Shown here: piece by piece, positions 28,314-37,352 of the stretch
Layout of the letters: every line of letters starts with the position of its first letter
How positions within the stretch are numbered: position 1 is the first letter of the stretch
NCBI GenBank assembly: GCA_003945285.1
Contig: AP019005.1
Location: forward strand, 1,626,001 to 1,690,000
Direction of reading: 5' to 3'
Length of the DNA stretch: 64,000 bases
Source: Hydrogenimonas sp.
Lineage (GTDB): Bacteria; Campylobacterota; Campylobacteria; Campylobacterales; Hydrogenimonadaceae
Program-made: the position numbers and the translations under genes
Notes under the pieces: generated by a model
Database searches by the model: none
Seen by the model: only the letters and a program-made list of their open reading frames with translations
What the model was told of the DNA's origin: nothing

Positions 28314-28629
28314 TTTATCTTTCCCATATCAACCATCCGATTGTACCATTCCCCGGACTCTTTTTCAAATACATATCTGCATTTACATGGGTCAATACCT
28401 CATTAAAAAAGCCGATATACCGATATGGGTATATCTCAAAAACAGACGTTACACAAAAAGTGTAACCTCAATTCCGAAATCTGCGATTTCTAAGCTAAAT
28501 AGGGGTAAGGGAGAACGGTCTTTTCCCTTCCTTGAGTATTGACTTTACGCAAAATAGGACAAAAAAATCTAAAGCAGGGGCTTAGCAGATATCGAACTAC
28601 AGTCAGGATCGCCTTTTTTTGGATAAATC

Positions 28630-30678
28630 ATGATAAAGCATATATCTTTACGATTTCTCATTATATTTATCGCCTTTGTGGTAGCCGGTCTCTTTTCCGT
28701 CAACAGTCTAAGCCGCTCCATGGATCTGAACCGGGAGGTGGAGAGGTTCAACAGGGAGATTCTGGAAAATATAGACTCTCTCTCACTGCTGCTCGCAAAG
28801 CTGCATAATGAGGCGCTGCTGTCATTGCCGCCGTATCAGAAAAAGGTCCGGCCGATCTCCCAAAACGGAAAAAACCTTATATCTGCCGAAACTTTTTTCA
28901 ACGCACTTGAGCACTTTTCATTTTCAGGCTCCAAACATCAAAATCTACTTAAACATCTACATACACTCAAAATGGACTGGAAGGGCTATCTGGATATCAG
29001 AAAAGTACTCCTGAAGAGTCTCAAGAGCGGCAAAGAAGAGAGTCTCAAGAGGGTGCTGCCCCCGTATATGATCGCCTACGGCAACCTCTCCCACAACATA
29101 AGCGACCTGAAACACCACTACATACGGGAGTTCGGCAGGTATGTAGAGGATTTGAGAGATCAGGCCATGAACTCTTTTTACATTGGCCTCGTTATTGCGG
29201 TCTCAACTCTCATTCTTCTCTTTTTCCTTCTTATGGAGGTAAATACCATAAACAGAAAACTCCAGTCATATCTTGAGGAGAAGGAGCTCTTCCAGAAGAA
29301 GCTGGCAAATGCGAACAAAGCGCTTACACAATACTCCGAAGCGCTCGAGGACGAGGTGAAAAAAAGGACCGACGAAGCGCTTGAACATCTCATGAAAAAC
29401 CCTCTTACCAAACTGCACAACCGCCTCAGCTTCGTCAAACGGCTGGAAAAGAACTCAAGAGCTTCCGTGGCTATATTCAATATAGACAGATTCCAGTCAT
29501 ACAACGACCTTTTCGGCGCCAAAGTGGGTGACAGAATCATACAGGAGTATGCAGCATATCTCAGGCAGACCATTCCCTATCTTTATGAGATATACCATCT
29601 GCAGGGAGACGAGTTCGCCATAATAGAGCCGGACAAAAAGGCCTCATCGACTTTTCTGGCTATGGTCAAACGGGTTGCCGAACTGGCTCGGGAATTCCAC
29701 TATACCGATGAGAACGGAAGTTTCATTCTTCAAGCCTCCATAGGTGTCTGTATAGATGAGGAACAGCCGTTGACAAAAGCGGATATGGCTCTGAAAAAGG
29801 CGAAAAACTCGTCTGAAAGCCTCGTGGTATACAGTGAGAACATCATAAAGAAGCAGAGGTATCTCGAAAATATCACTATGACAAAAGTCTTGAGCAAAGC
29901 TATAAAAGATGACAGGATTGTTCCCTACTATCAGCCTATTTTCGATGCACGGACCGGAAAAGTTTTCAAATACGAAGTACTGGCCAGATTGGTGGACGAA
30001 AACGGTCTGGTAATACCTCCGGCCCACTTTATCACACTTGCTAAACAGATCAAGCTCTACTCCGAACTTACGAAAATCATCTTCGACAAAGCGATGGAAA
30101 GCATAGAAGAGCACGGTCTGCACCTTAGTATCAATCTGTCCGCCGACGATATCCATCACCGGCCGACCAGGGACTACATCATGGACAGGATCGCCATGTC
30201 CGCCTTCAGCAACCATGTGACATTCGAGCTTCTGGAGTCTGAAGAGACTACGAACTACGATGATTTAAGCGCCTTTATCCAGAGGGTGAAACAGTACGGG
30301 GTGAAGATCGCCATAGACGATTTCGGTTCCGGCTACTCAAACTTCGCCAAAATACTCAAATTGAAAGTCGACTACATAAAAATAGACGGCTCTTTCATAA
30401 AGAAGATAGACACAGATGCCGACTCGAAAGAGTTTGCTGAGATCATCCATAAACTGGCAAATAGCTACAACATGAAAACCGTCGCGGAATTCGTGGCGGA
30501 TGAATCGATCTACAATACGGTCCGAGAAATCGGCATAGATTTCGTACAGGGATACCATTTCGGAAAGCCGATCCCTCTTTCCGAGATAGTAAAACCCGAT
30601 GAAATCGCTGAAGCGGAGAGGCCCGACAACAGCGAGACGGAAAGGCGGAACGAAGTTAGCGATATGGTCTGGGACTGA
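28630..30678 (+). CDS. Membrane-bound GGDEF/EAL protein, probable c-di-GMP phosphodiesterase
   Basis: A 682-residue sensor. Membrane helix 1 spans residues 6-24, a periplasmic helical sensor about 28-178, and helix 2 about 182-202. A coiled coil covers 205-250, GGDEF about 255-405 and EAL about 415-665. The GGDEF signature is QGDEF (325-329) and the preceding motif is NPLTKLHNR, so cyclase activity is doubtful. The EAL domain keeps Glu449 (EVL instead of EAL), Asn502, DDFGSGYS (Asp563-564) and IKIDGSF, so phosphodiesterase activity is likely. NnrS follows on the same strand. Confidence 0.92.
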   Translation: MIKHISLRFLIIFIAFVVAGLFSVNSLSRSMDLNREVERFNREILENIDSLSLLLAKLHNEALLSLPPYQKKVRPISQNGKNLISAETFFNALEHFSFSGSKHQNLLKHLHTLKMDWKGYLDIRKVLLKSLKSGKEESLKRVLPPYMIAYGNLSHNISDLKHHYIREFGRYVEDLRDQAMNSFYIGLVIAVSTLILLFFLLMEVNTINRKLQSYLEEKELFQKKLANANKALTQYSEALEDEVKKRTDEALEHLMKNPLTKLHNRLSFVKRLEKNSRASVAIFNIDRFQSYNDLFGAKVGDRIIQEYAAYLRQTIPYLYEIYHLQGDEFAIIEPDKKASSTFLAMVKRVAELAREFHYTDENGSFILQASIGVCIDEEQPLTKADMALKKAKNSSESLVVYSENIIKKQRYLENITMTKVLSKAIKDDRIVPYYQPIFDARTGKVFKYEVLARLVDENGLVIPPAHFITLAKQIKLYSELTKIIFDKAMESIEEHGLHLSINLSADDIHHRPTRDYIMDRIAMSAFSNHVTFELLESEETTNYDDLSAFIQRVKQYGVKIAIDDFGSGYSNFAKILKLKVDYIKIDGSFIKKIDTDADSKEFAEIIHKLANSYNMKTVAEFVADESIYNTVREIGIDFVQGYHFGKPIPLSEIVKPDEIAEAERPDNSETERRNEVSDMVWD

Positions 30679-30728
30679 TTTTTCGCTACAATTGCGTTTT
30701 TCAAAACAGTACTCCAAGGAAAACAGCG

Positions 30729-31943
30729 ATGCAACAGCCGAAAGAGGCGTCAAAGAAGAGCCCCCTCTTTTCATACTTTCTGTCACAACCGCACCAGCCC
30801 TTCTTTCTCACCGGTATCGTATGGGCGGTTTTGGCCATGCTCTTTTTTACGGCGGGATACAGGGGAATACTCCCTTTCACTATCGATACAACCTTCTTTC
30901 ACGCCTACTCCATGATCTATATAGTCATCAGCCACTTTTTTCACGGGTTTTTACTGACCACTTTTCCGCGTTTTTGTATGAGCGCACCGGTTCCGCGGCA
31001 GATCTACCTGAAACTTTTCGGCATATATGAAACTGGGGGAGTACTCTTTTTTATCGGAGCGCTCTTCTACGCACCTGCCGCACTCGCCGGAACGGCCCTT
31101 ATCCTCGCCGGACACGCTCTGGTAGTCAGCAACTTCAGGCAGATATATCTGGCGGGCGGCTCCCCGGAAAAGAGAGATCCATTCTGGCTGCTCATAGCCC
31201 ACCTGACCGGCCTGGCCGTACATCTGCTCTTCGTTGCCGCTCTTGCACTCGATCTGCTCGGGATCGATCTTCAGTGGCAAAACGGGCTATACAGCGGCGG
31301 CTTCTATCTCTACCTTATATTCCTCACATTTACGGTAGCACAGAGGATGATACCCTTCTTCAGTCACGTAATGGCGGATAAACCGACCTACTTTCTTCCC
31401 CTCGTCTATGCTGCACTGGCGCTGAAAACGATCTTTATTGCCGTCGGGTCAGATCTGATGGATGCGGCGGTCACACTGGTGCTGGCCCTCTATCTTCTCA
31501 AGGAGTTTCTGGGCTGGAAGCTCCCGGTTTTCAGCTCTCCGGCGATACTTTGGATTCTGCACATGGGCCTCTTCTGGCTTCCGGCGGCTCTACTGATAGA
31601 TGCCGTTACGACGCTGGCCCGGGTATGGATGCAGACCTCTTTCGTTTTCGGCGGAATGCACCTTGCCGCAATCGGCTTTATGGTTACCATACTCATAGGG
31701 TTCGGCACCAGGGTCACCCTGGGACACTCCGGACAGGTCCCGCACGCAGACAGGTTGACGATAGCACTTTTCTGGTTCACCGAAGCTGTAGTCCTGGCAC
31801 GCTTCAGCTACTCTCTCGCCATGGGCCTCGGCCTCGATCTGCAGTGGCTGTTCGACCTCTCGGCGGCTATGTGGATAGTGCTCTTTTGTGTATGGGGAGC
31901 CCGTTTCGGACCTATACTCTTCAGAGGCAAAAAAGGGGGCTGA
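30729..31943 (+). CDS. nnrS: NnrS family heme/copper membrane protein
   Basis: A 404-residue protein with about 12 predicted membrane helices. It has the family's early HQPFFLTGIVWAVLAML and YSMIYIVISHFFHGFLLTTFPRF segments, and later FGTRVTLGHSGQ with conserved His. NnrS proteins relieve nitrosative stress and accompany denitrification genes. Its position next to the nos cluster (convergent) fits this. SD AAGGAAAA precedes the ATG. Confidence 0.92.
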   Translation: MQQPKEASKKSPLFSYFLSQPHQPFFLTGIVWAVLAMLFFTAGYRGILPFTIDTTFFHAYSMIYIVISHFFHGFLLTTFPRFCMSAPVPRQIYLKLFGIYETGGVLFFIGALFYAPAALAGTALILAGHALVVSNFRQIYLAGGSPEKRDPFWLLIAHLTGLAVHLLFVAALALDLLGIDLQWQNGLYSGGFYLYLIFLTFTVAQRMIPFFSHVMADKPTYFLPLVYAALALKTIFIAVGSDLMDAAVTLVLALYLLKEFLGWKLPVFSSPAILWILHMGLFWLPAALLIDAVTTLARVWMQTSFVFGGMHLAAIGFMVTILIGFGTRVTLGHSGQVPHADRLTIALFWFTEAVVLARFSYSLAMGLGLDLQWLFDLSAAMWIVLFCVWGARFGPILFRGKKGG

Positions 31944-31947
31944 GCGC

Positions 31948-32205
31948 CTACCCTTCGGAGAGACCCATATTCTCCTGGTACTCGCGCATCAGCCCTCTTA
32001 TCTCGTTTATATAGGCGGGAATGACACCCTCGCCCTGGCTCCACTCAACCTCGATATCGGGACCGTACTCCGCCCCCATCTCCTCTATTTTGTTCATATA
32101 CTCCTCTATCGTATCGCACACCACACTCATTCCGGTCTGTTCGTCGGTCAGCTCTATATACCATCCGCCCAGCGGCTTCGCCTTAATTACAGATTTGAAC
32201 TTCAC
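31948..32205 (-). CDS. Small conserved-looking protein at the end of the nos cluster, function unknown
   Basis: An 85-residue protein from a GTG at 32205 with AAAGGAGA four bases upstream. A longer reading frame to 32241 would start inside the repeat at 32221-32265. It is soluble and acidic, with GGWYIELTDEQTGMSVVCDT and WSQGEGVIPAYINEIRGL. No family was recognised. It may be the last gene of the nos operon, but 160 bases and a repeat separate it from the NosL-like gene. Confidence 0.7.
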   Translation of the reverse strand: MKFKSVIKAKPLGGWYIELTDEQTGMSVVCDTIEEYMNKIEEMGAEYGPDIEVEWSQGEGVIPAYINEIRGLMREYQENMGLSEG

Positions 32206-32220
32206 TCGATCTCCTTTACT

Positions 32221-32265
32221 GATGTTACGCAAAACCTGCACACCGGGCGGGGTTTGCGTAACATC
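32221..32265. repeat. Compact inverted repeat with family A termini
   Basis: GATGTTACGCAAAACC and GGTTTGCGTAACATC form a 15-bp inverted repeat (one bulged base) around a 14-base centre. It overlaps the region just upstream of the 85-residue gene. The core TTACGCAAAA is the same as in the longer elements. Positions 32290-32360 add diverged family A core sequence. Confidence 0.7.
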
Positions 32266-32365
32266 ACTATACTATACCTACTCCACAGTAGCAGCAAACC
32301 CGCCTCCCAAAGGGCAGATCGCACCTTCGCACAGCTTCTGCCGACCCGTGCTTTAAACCCGGATT

Positions 32366-32854
32366 CTACTCTTCTGCGTACAGCACTCTCTTCGAGATCT
32401 CACCGAACCTCAAAACTATTTTGCCGTTACGGCTATCTTTGAACTCTTCGGCGGCCTGCTTTGTTTCAAAGGGTACCAACTCCACTTTCAGACCCTTCTT
32501 GCCGGGAGCGGCGATATATACATACCATGCACGTTTCGCCAGGATCGGCTTTTTTGAAGAGTGGTCTCTTACGACAATCTTCAATATATGCATCTTGATA
32601 TTTCCGAAATCGCCCCAGCGGTTCGGCTCAAGGTAGAACTTCATCATATCCGCTGCACCGTCGAAGGCGAGGTATCTCATTTTTCCGCTCTTCTCATAGT
32701 ATATAAAAGCGGCCTTTTCGGGGTGTTTATAGACAAAAGCACCGCAGACGGGACACTTGTCGTAACCGAAGCCGTCTGCGGACCCCGCCACGCAAAACGG
32801 CGCCGCCGCAAGAAGCATCAATGTGACCGTCAGCGGCGATAGCGCTCTTCTCAC
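32366..32854 (-). CDS. NosL-family periplasmic protein (distal copy)
   Basis: Exported protein of about 162 residues. A GTG at 32854 (VRRALSPLTVTLMLL) is preferred because the longer frame to 32917 would overlap the previous gene and hide the signal peptide. After cleavage near FCVA comes DKCPVCGAFVYKHPEKAAF, a CxxC of the NosL type. The later RAWYVYIAAPGK and VPFETKQAAEEF segments also occur in NosL. It may handle copper for NosZ. Confidence 0.75.
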   Translation of the reverse strand: MRRALSPLTVTLMLLAAAPFCVAGSADGFGYDKCPVCGAFVYKHPEKAAFIYYEKSGKMRYLAFDGAADMMKFYLEPNRWGDFGNIKMHILKIVVRDHSSKKPILAKRAWYVYIAAPGKKGLKVELVPFETKQAAEEFKDSRNGKIVLRFGEISKRVLYAEE

Positions 32855-32873
32855 AGCCTCTGCGATCCTCCGC

Positions 32874-33347
32874 CTACATATCCAGATAGCGTACAAGACC
32901 GGCTGAAAGCTTTCCAAACTCCATTACTCTTGTTCCGCCGTATCTTTTCACAAAGAGTTCGGCACGTGTTTTGGACGAGAGCGGTATGAGGTCGTCTCCA
33001 TGCGGACCTACGAGACGGCTGCCGAAGACATACCACGCCTTTTTGGCATCTATACTGCTGCCGTCGAGATAATCTTTTACGTACATTCTGTCGATCTGCC
33101 CGCTATCTTTGACTCCATACTCCGGATATCTGTACGGGCTGAAGAAAAAGTGCAACATGGACTTTACACAGCAGAAACGGATCTTCTTTCCGTTTTTCAG
33201 AACCATTTCCGACTGAAACTTCGGATATTTGTCAACACTGAGCTGATATACGGGATCCAGCTTGTTGGGCGTATCTCCCCACCCGCTTTCGGATCCGTAA
33301 AGAGCCAACACGGACAGTGCGGCAAACAGAAGAAAAACTCTTCTCAT
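32874..33347 (-). CDS. NosL-family periplasmic protein (middle copy)
   Basis: A 157-residue exported protein from the ATG at 33347 (MRRVFLLF), with AAAAAGGAG upstream. A signal peptide covers about residues 1-22. The mature part has IRFCCVKSMLHFFF and AKKAWYVFGSRLVGPHGDDLIPLSS, matching the NosL layout. The N-terminal metal motif is a CC pair, not MCxxCxM, and there is no lipobox. It follows nosY. Confidence 0.72.
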   Translation of the reverse strand: MRRVFLLFAALSVLALYGSESGWGDTPNKLDPVYQLSVDKYPKFQSEMVLKNGKKIRFCCVKSMLHFFFSPYRYPEYGVKDSGQIDRMYVKDYLDGSSIDAKKAWYVFGSRLVGPHGDDLIPLSSKTRAELFVKRYGGTRVMEFGKLSAGLVRYLDM

Positions 33348-33405
33348 AGAGGGTCTCCTTTTTTCACCTGATGATGTTACGACGTTTGGGCAACATCCGC
33401 TGTCG

Positions 33406-34233
33406 TTACAAAAGATCTCTCTTTCTAAAGGCCACATACCCCAAAAGGGCGAAGATGATTCCGAGCACTATCGGGTACAACACCGCATAGAGCATCAAAA
33501 AAGTGTGTCCCAACGAGTCGAGCAGATAGTAGGCCACCGGGCCTATGACGGTCAGCTCCGGATCGAAAAGTGCGATAGCGCCTATGCGAAACGCTTCGAG
33601 CGGATTGAGCATGGCTATGGTCAAAATGATCTCATCGGAGACTCGGTTCTGCATCATGAGCCCTATCAGCGCGACATCTATGAAGGCGAGCAGGACGATC
33701 CAGACGGTAAAAGAGAGGCCCAGGGCCACGTCGTGCGATTTTACCACGGTAGATATCAGGAAAGCTATACCCAAAAAGACGCTGCATATCGAGAAGATAA
33801 GCGCGGAGTAGAGCGTTATCATCCCCCACGGCATCTCTCCCCCCTTGAAAAGTCCCCATGCGACACCGACGAATAGGGCCACTATAACCGGGAAAAAGAC
33901 GGTGACGAAGCGGCCGAGAAGTTTCCCCCAGTAGTACTCCTTCAAAGAGATCGGAAATGAGAGCATATACTCCAGCACATTGCTCTCACGGTCGCTTGAT
34001 ATCGACTTTACCGTCGTAATGAGTATGAAGATAGGAAGAATTATAATGGTAACCTGTATAAACACAAGAAGCAGCCTGCTCAGACCGGTAAACCCCATCA
34101 CTACGGAGTCGGTTATACCGCTTATGAAGAAGAGCCCCATAAGACCGCCGAAGACGAAGGCGTAGACATAAAACCACCTCGCCCTGAGGCTCTCTTTTAT
34201 GTCCAGGTACGCTACGAGCCCCAGATTCTTCAT
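33406..34233 (-). CDS. nosY: NosY ABC transporter permease
   Basis: A 275-residue inner-membrane permease with six predicted helices. With NosF and NosD it forms the complex that supports assembly of the NosZ Cu-Z centre. Family phrases are SDRESNVLEYMLSFPISLKEYYWGK and the LSFTVWIVLLAFIDVALIGL region. It starts one base after the nosL stop. Confidence 0.93.
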   Translation of the reverse strand: MKNLGLVAYLDIKESLRARWFYVYAFVFGGLMGLFFISGITDSVVMGFTGLSRLLLVFIQVTIIILPIFILITTVKSISSDRESNVLEYMLSFPISLKEYYWGKLLGRFVTVFFPVIVALFVGVAWGLFKGGEMPWGMITLYSALIFSICSVFLGIAFLISTVVKSHDVALGLSFTVWIVLLAFIDVALIGLMMQNRVSDEIILTIAMLNPLEAFRIGAIALFDPELTVIGPVAYYLLDSLGHTFLMLYAVLYPIVLGIIFALLGYVAFRKRDLL

Positions 34234-34686
34234 CTACCTGCCCCGCTTCAGGACCCGTTCAATAACCTCATCGAAACCTATCGTCTCTTTGCCGCCGGCT
34301 TCATCCGGGCTTTTGTATGCCGCAAACCCGAATCCCATAGGTGTTACGTTTCCGGTTGTGTAATAGGCCTTTTTCGCATCTATCCACTCTCCGGTTTTCG
34401 CATCGTTCACCCATATTACGGCATCCTTCATCCATCCGTATCCGTTCTCTTTGAACCAGAGAAGTGCACAGCCGATATCGTCAAACTTGTAGTGCTTGTG
34501 TGTTTTCGGATCTACAACCTCAACTGCATAGTTCCTGTCGCTAACGGCCATCTTGCAACGCTCGCACATATCACGGTCCCAGTGCATCTTCTCCGGAACG
34601 CGCCAATCCTTCTTTTCACAACCTCCGAAACCGGCCATGAAAGTGAAAGAGAGCAGCAGCAGCACCATCCATTCAAATCTTCTCAT
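34234..34686 (-). CDS. nosL: NosL copper-binding lipoprotein
   Basis: A 150-residue lipoprotein with lipobox GFGGC, then MCERCKMAVSDRNYAVEV, the Cu(I)-binding MCxxCxM motif of NosL. YKFDDIGCALLWF and WIDAKKAYYTTGNVTPMGFGFAAY are further family signatures. It delivers copper to the NosDFY assembly route. The ATG at 34686 is preferred over a TTG two codons upstream. It overlaps nosF by 14 bases. Confidence 0.94.
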   Translation of the reverse strand: MRRFEWMVLLLLSFTFMAGFGGCEKKDWRVPEKMHWDRDMCERCKMAVSDRNYAVEVVDPKTHKHYKFDDIGCALLWFKENGYGWMKDAVIWVNDAKTGEWIDAKKAYYTTGNVTPMGFGFAAYKSPDEAGGKETIGFDEVIERVLKRGR

Positions 34687-35317
34687 CTTCAACCACCTTT
34701 CCTAGATCCATATAAATTTTTCGGTTCACCAGACCCTCCACCTCTTCAAGACGATGGGTAATGAAGATGGTGGAGTGTTCGTAATCAAGAGAATTCAGCA
34801 GCTTGTAGAAGTGCTCCCTCGCCTTAGGGTCGAGGTTAGCCGTAGGTTCGTCGAATACCAGCAGACGGCTCCGCTTCGCCAGTGCTATTGCTATCAGCAG
34901 CTTCTGCTTCATACCGCCCGAGAGTTTGAAAAAGGGTTTGTCGATATGCCTTTTGATATCCAGCTCCATAGCCTCCGCCTGTGCCGTAATCTGCTCTTTC
35001 CCGGCCCCGGTACTTCTGTGCACGAAAGTGAGCAGCTCCGATACACTCAGCTTTACAGGCGGCGGAAGCTGCGGTATGAAGCCTATATTTTCCAGAACCC
35101 TGGTCCGCTCTTCGACGGGGTTGTAGCCGTTTACACGGACGGTACCGCCGTCGAGATGGTAAAATCCCAGAATTGCACGCACCAGCGTCGTCTTTCCCGC
35201 TCCGTTGGGACCCATCATCGCAACTCTCTCCCCCAACCCTATATCGAGAGAGACATCATCGAGCACTTTGGCTCCCATGAATCTCTTGGTCACGTTCCGC
35301 GCTTCTACAATCTTCAC
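34673..35317 (-). CDS. nosF: NosF ABC transporter ATPase
   Basis: A 214-residue ATPase of the NosDFY complex: Walker A GPNGAGKTT, signature LSGGMKQK, Walker B LLVFDEPTANLD, switch His in IFITHRLEE. It is shorter than many NosF proteins (about 300), lacking a C-terminal extension. It sits between nosH and nosL. Confidence 0.95.
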   Translation of the reverse strand: MKIVEARNVTKRFMGAKVLDDVSLDIGLGERVAMMGPNGAGKTTLVRAILGFYHLDGGTVRVNGYNPVEERTRVLENIGFIPQLPPPVKLSVSELLTFVHRSTGAGKEQITAQAEAMELDIKRHIDKPFFKLSGGMKQKLLIAIALAKRSRLLVFDEPTANLDPKAREHFYKLLNSLDYEHSTIFITHRLEEVEGLVNRKIYMDLGKVVEDEKI

Positions 35318-35326
35318 GCCTCTCCC

Positions 35327-36238
35327 TTAAACCAGATCTTTGAGTCTGAATGTGTAATTATACGCATCTGTATGGCAAACGTCAAAACATCTGGCGCACA
35401 GAGTGCAGTCTCCGTTGATTACAAGCTGCTTGTCGATACCCTTCTCTTTGCGCTCTTTGTCATATTTGGGCTTCGTGAACTCTATGACATGGTTTTCGAA
35501 ACAGGCATCCAGACATGCGCCGCAATGGTCGCACTTCTCCATATCCCACTGCACTTTGGTGGTGCTAACCCAGCCGAGGAAGTTGTATGTGGTACCGACA
35601 GGGCATATATATCTGCACCACATCCTCCTGGAGTAGAATATCTCGAAAAGCAGAATCACTACAACCCATACGATCGCAAGGCTCCAGCCGTATACGATAA
35701 AACGGCTCAAAATTCCGATAGGGTTTATCACTTCGAAAACCAGATAGCCGTCGACGAAAGTGACAAAGAGTATGACGGCCCAGAATGCGAAGCGTATTCT
35801 CGGATCCCAGTGACGCTCTTTTATCCACTTCCGGGAAACCAGCTTCTGGTGAATATGCTCCCCTATTTCACTTACTACGCCGTAGGGGCAGGCCCAGGCG
35901 CAGAAACTCTTCCCGCCCACGAGCAGATAGAAAACTGCAATGGTTACGGAGCCTATAATCATGTTCGTATGCAGTTTGTGTGTCGCCGCAAAAGTCTCTA
36001 TGACTGTAAAGAGGTCGATCAGGTGAAAGCCCAGAAGGCGCGAACCGTTCATCGTGCCTTCGAGCAGCTGGACATCTACATGATAGGATATGAAAAAAGC
36101 TATATTTATAACGATTACACTTATCCAGCGCCAGAATCTCCATGTGGGACGTATACCTCCGCTCTTGCTTCTGTAGTAGAAGGTCGAGAGAAACGGTGCA
36201 CGTATGATCTCTCTTATACTGCTGTTGTATCTATCCAT
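35327..36238 (-). CDS. nosH: NosH (NapH-like) membrane polyferredoxin
   Basis: A 303-residue protein with four to five membrane helices and membrane-proximal CAWACPYG and CRYICPVG. It also has two C-terminal 4Fe-4S clusters (CDHCGACLDAC, CTLCARCFDVCH). With NosG it should pass electrons from menaquinol towards the cytochromes and NosZ. Clade II nos clusters carry this NapGH-like pair in place of NosR. Confidence 0.92.
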   Translation of the reverse strand: MDRYNSSIREIIRAPFLSTFYYRSKSGGIRPTWRFWRWISVIVINIAFFISYHVDVQLLEGTMNGSRLLGFHLIDLFTVIETFAATHKLHTNMIIGSVTIAVFYLLVGGKSFCAWACPYGVVSEIGEHIHQKLVSRKWIKERHWDPRIRFAFWAVILFVTFVDGYLVFEVINPIGILSRFIVYGWSLAIVWVVVILLFEIFYSRRMWCRYICPVGTTYNFLGWVSTTKVQWDMEKCDHCGACLDACFENHVIEFTKPKYDKERKEKGIDKQLVINGDCTLCARCFDVCHTDAYNYTFRLKDLV

Positions 36239-36264
36239 TATCTATCCTTGCGGGATGCGGATAC

Positions 36265-36783
36265 CTATCTGTCGGCCGCATCCAGTTTCTCTTTGAACGT
36301 TCCTATCTCTTTGCTGAGAGCTTTGATATCTTCATCACTCATTTTGGAGAGGAGCCCGTACATTACGTAGTTTTTGCGCTTCCCGGATTTGAAGCTCGTA
36401 AGTGCGTCGTAGACCTCCGCTTCGCTCTTTCCGATAAGCCTCGGACCTATCGCACCCTCTCCGTTGACGCCGTGGCACGAGGAGCACTTCTGTTTATAGA
36501 GCGGGCTAACCTTGAACGCCATCGCACTTCCGGCACGCTCCTTGAGCGCCTTCAGCTTTTTGGCGACCTCGTCTTCCTCCTCTTTCGCCTCCTGTGCAGC
36601 CGATACCTGCGGCTGCTTCGTAGGCTCTACTCTCTCCGCCGTTTGAATAGGCACCTCTTTCGACTTTTCGATTATCTCATGAATCTGCCTGAACCTCTCG
36701 GCCTTCTTGTCGAGTTGTATCATGAAAACGACCGCCCAGAGCGCCAGTAGTGTAGCTATCGCGGCAATAATATGTCTTATCAT
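36265..36783 (-). CDS. nosC2: NosC2 membrane-anchored c-type cytochrome
   Basis: A 172-residue protein with an N-terminal membrane helix, a charged linker (residues 25-90), and a C-terminal monoheme domain with CSSCHG and a later Met ligand in YGLLSKMSDEDIKALS. It is expected to relay electrons to NosZ in the periplasm. Its start overlaps the nosC1 stop by four bases. Confidence 0.9.
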   Translation of the reverse strand: MIRHIIAAIATLLALWAVVFMIQLDKKAERFRQIHEIIEKSKEVPIQTAERVEPTKQPQVSAAQEAKEEEDEVAKKLKALKERAGSAMAFKVSPLYKQKCSSCHGVNGEGAIGPRLIGKSEAEVYDALTSFKSGKRKNYVMYGLLSKMSDEDIKALSKEIGTFKEKLDAADR

Positions 36784-37343
36784 TGTTGTCCTTTTCTAAG
36801 TTCTTGAATCTGTCGGTTGAACTCGGCAATCTCATCGGCTATGCTTCTGAGCTTCTCGTCGTCCATTCCCGCAAGCAGCTCCTTCATCAGCACATTCTTC
36901 TTACTGCCGCTTTTGAATTCAACCATACGTTCATATATGTATGCCCCGTCTTTTCCCAGAAGCGACGGTCCTATGACACCGTTGGCATAGTCGTCGTGAC
37001 ACGGTGAACACTTGACTATGAAATCTCTGCTCAATTTGTTGATCATCATAGTCACCATAACACGCTCATAGGGAGAGCGTATATGAAGATAGGCATCTAT
37101 CGTCGTGCGTCGCTTCTGCTCCGGAGCTTCCTCTCCCTTCTCCTTGTTATATGAGTAGTAGAACTCACCCGTGTTCTCTTTGGAGGCCTCTTCTCCTGAA
37201 CTCTTCTTCACGGCACCCGGTGTAACTTTAATCTCTCCGGAAGGGGATGCACTCTCCAGACTCTTCTCATCTTTTTTCTCCCCGCATCCGCTCAAAGCCG
37301 CCATCATCAGCCCTGCAAGCAACAATAGAACTACTTTATGCAT
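36780..37343 (-). CDS. nosC1: NosC1 c-type cytochrome lipoprotein
   Basis: A 187-residue protein with lipobox LSGC (Cys20), a low-complexity linker, and one heme-binding motif CSPCHDDYANG. The layout after the heme (GPSLLGKDG...KNVLMKELLAGMDDEKLRSIADEI) parallels NosC2, which implies an old duplication. It is an electron carrier of the nos system. Confidence 0.9.
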   Translation of the reverse strand: MHKVVLLLLAGLMMAALSGCGEKKDEKSLESASPSGEIKVTPGAVKKSSGEEASKENTGEFYYSYNKEKGEEAPEQKRRTTIDAYLHIRSPYERVMVTMMINKLSRDFIVKCSPCHDDYANGVIGPSLLGKDGAYIYERMVEFKSGSKKNVLMKELLAGMDDEKLRSIADEIAEFNRQIQELRKGQQ

Positions 37344-37352
37344 CTACTCCCC

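Noticed and set aside
32366-33347. The two NosL-like genes as a frameshifted single nosL
   Set aside because: Each has its own start, signal peptide and full-length NosL-like body, so they are separate genes.
34754-36370. Long plus-strand open frame of 538 codons
   Set aside because: It is antisense to nosF, nosH and nosC2, which have clear motifs. Its translation has no recognisable domain and a skewed His/Tyr/Glu composition typical of shadow frames.
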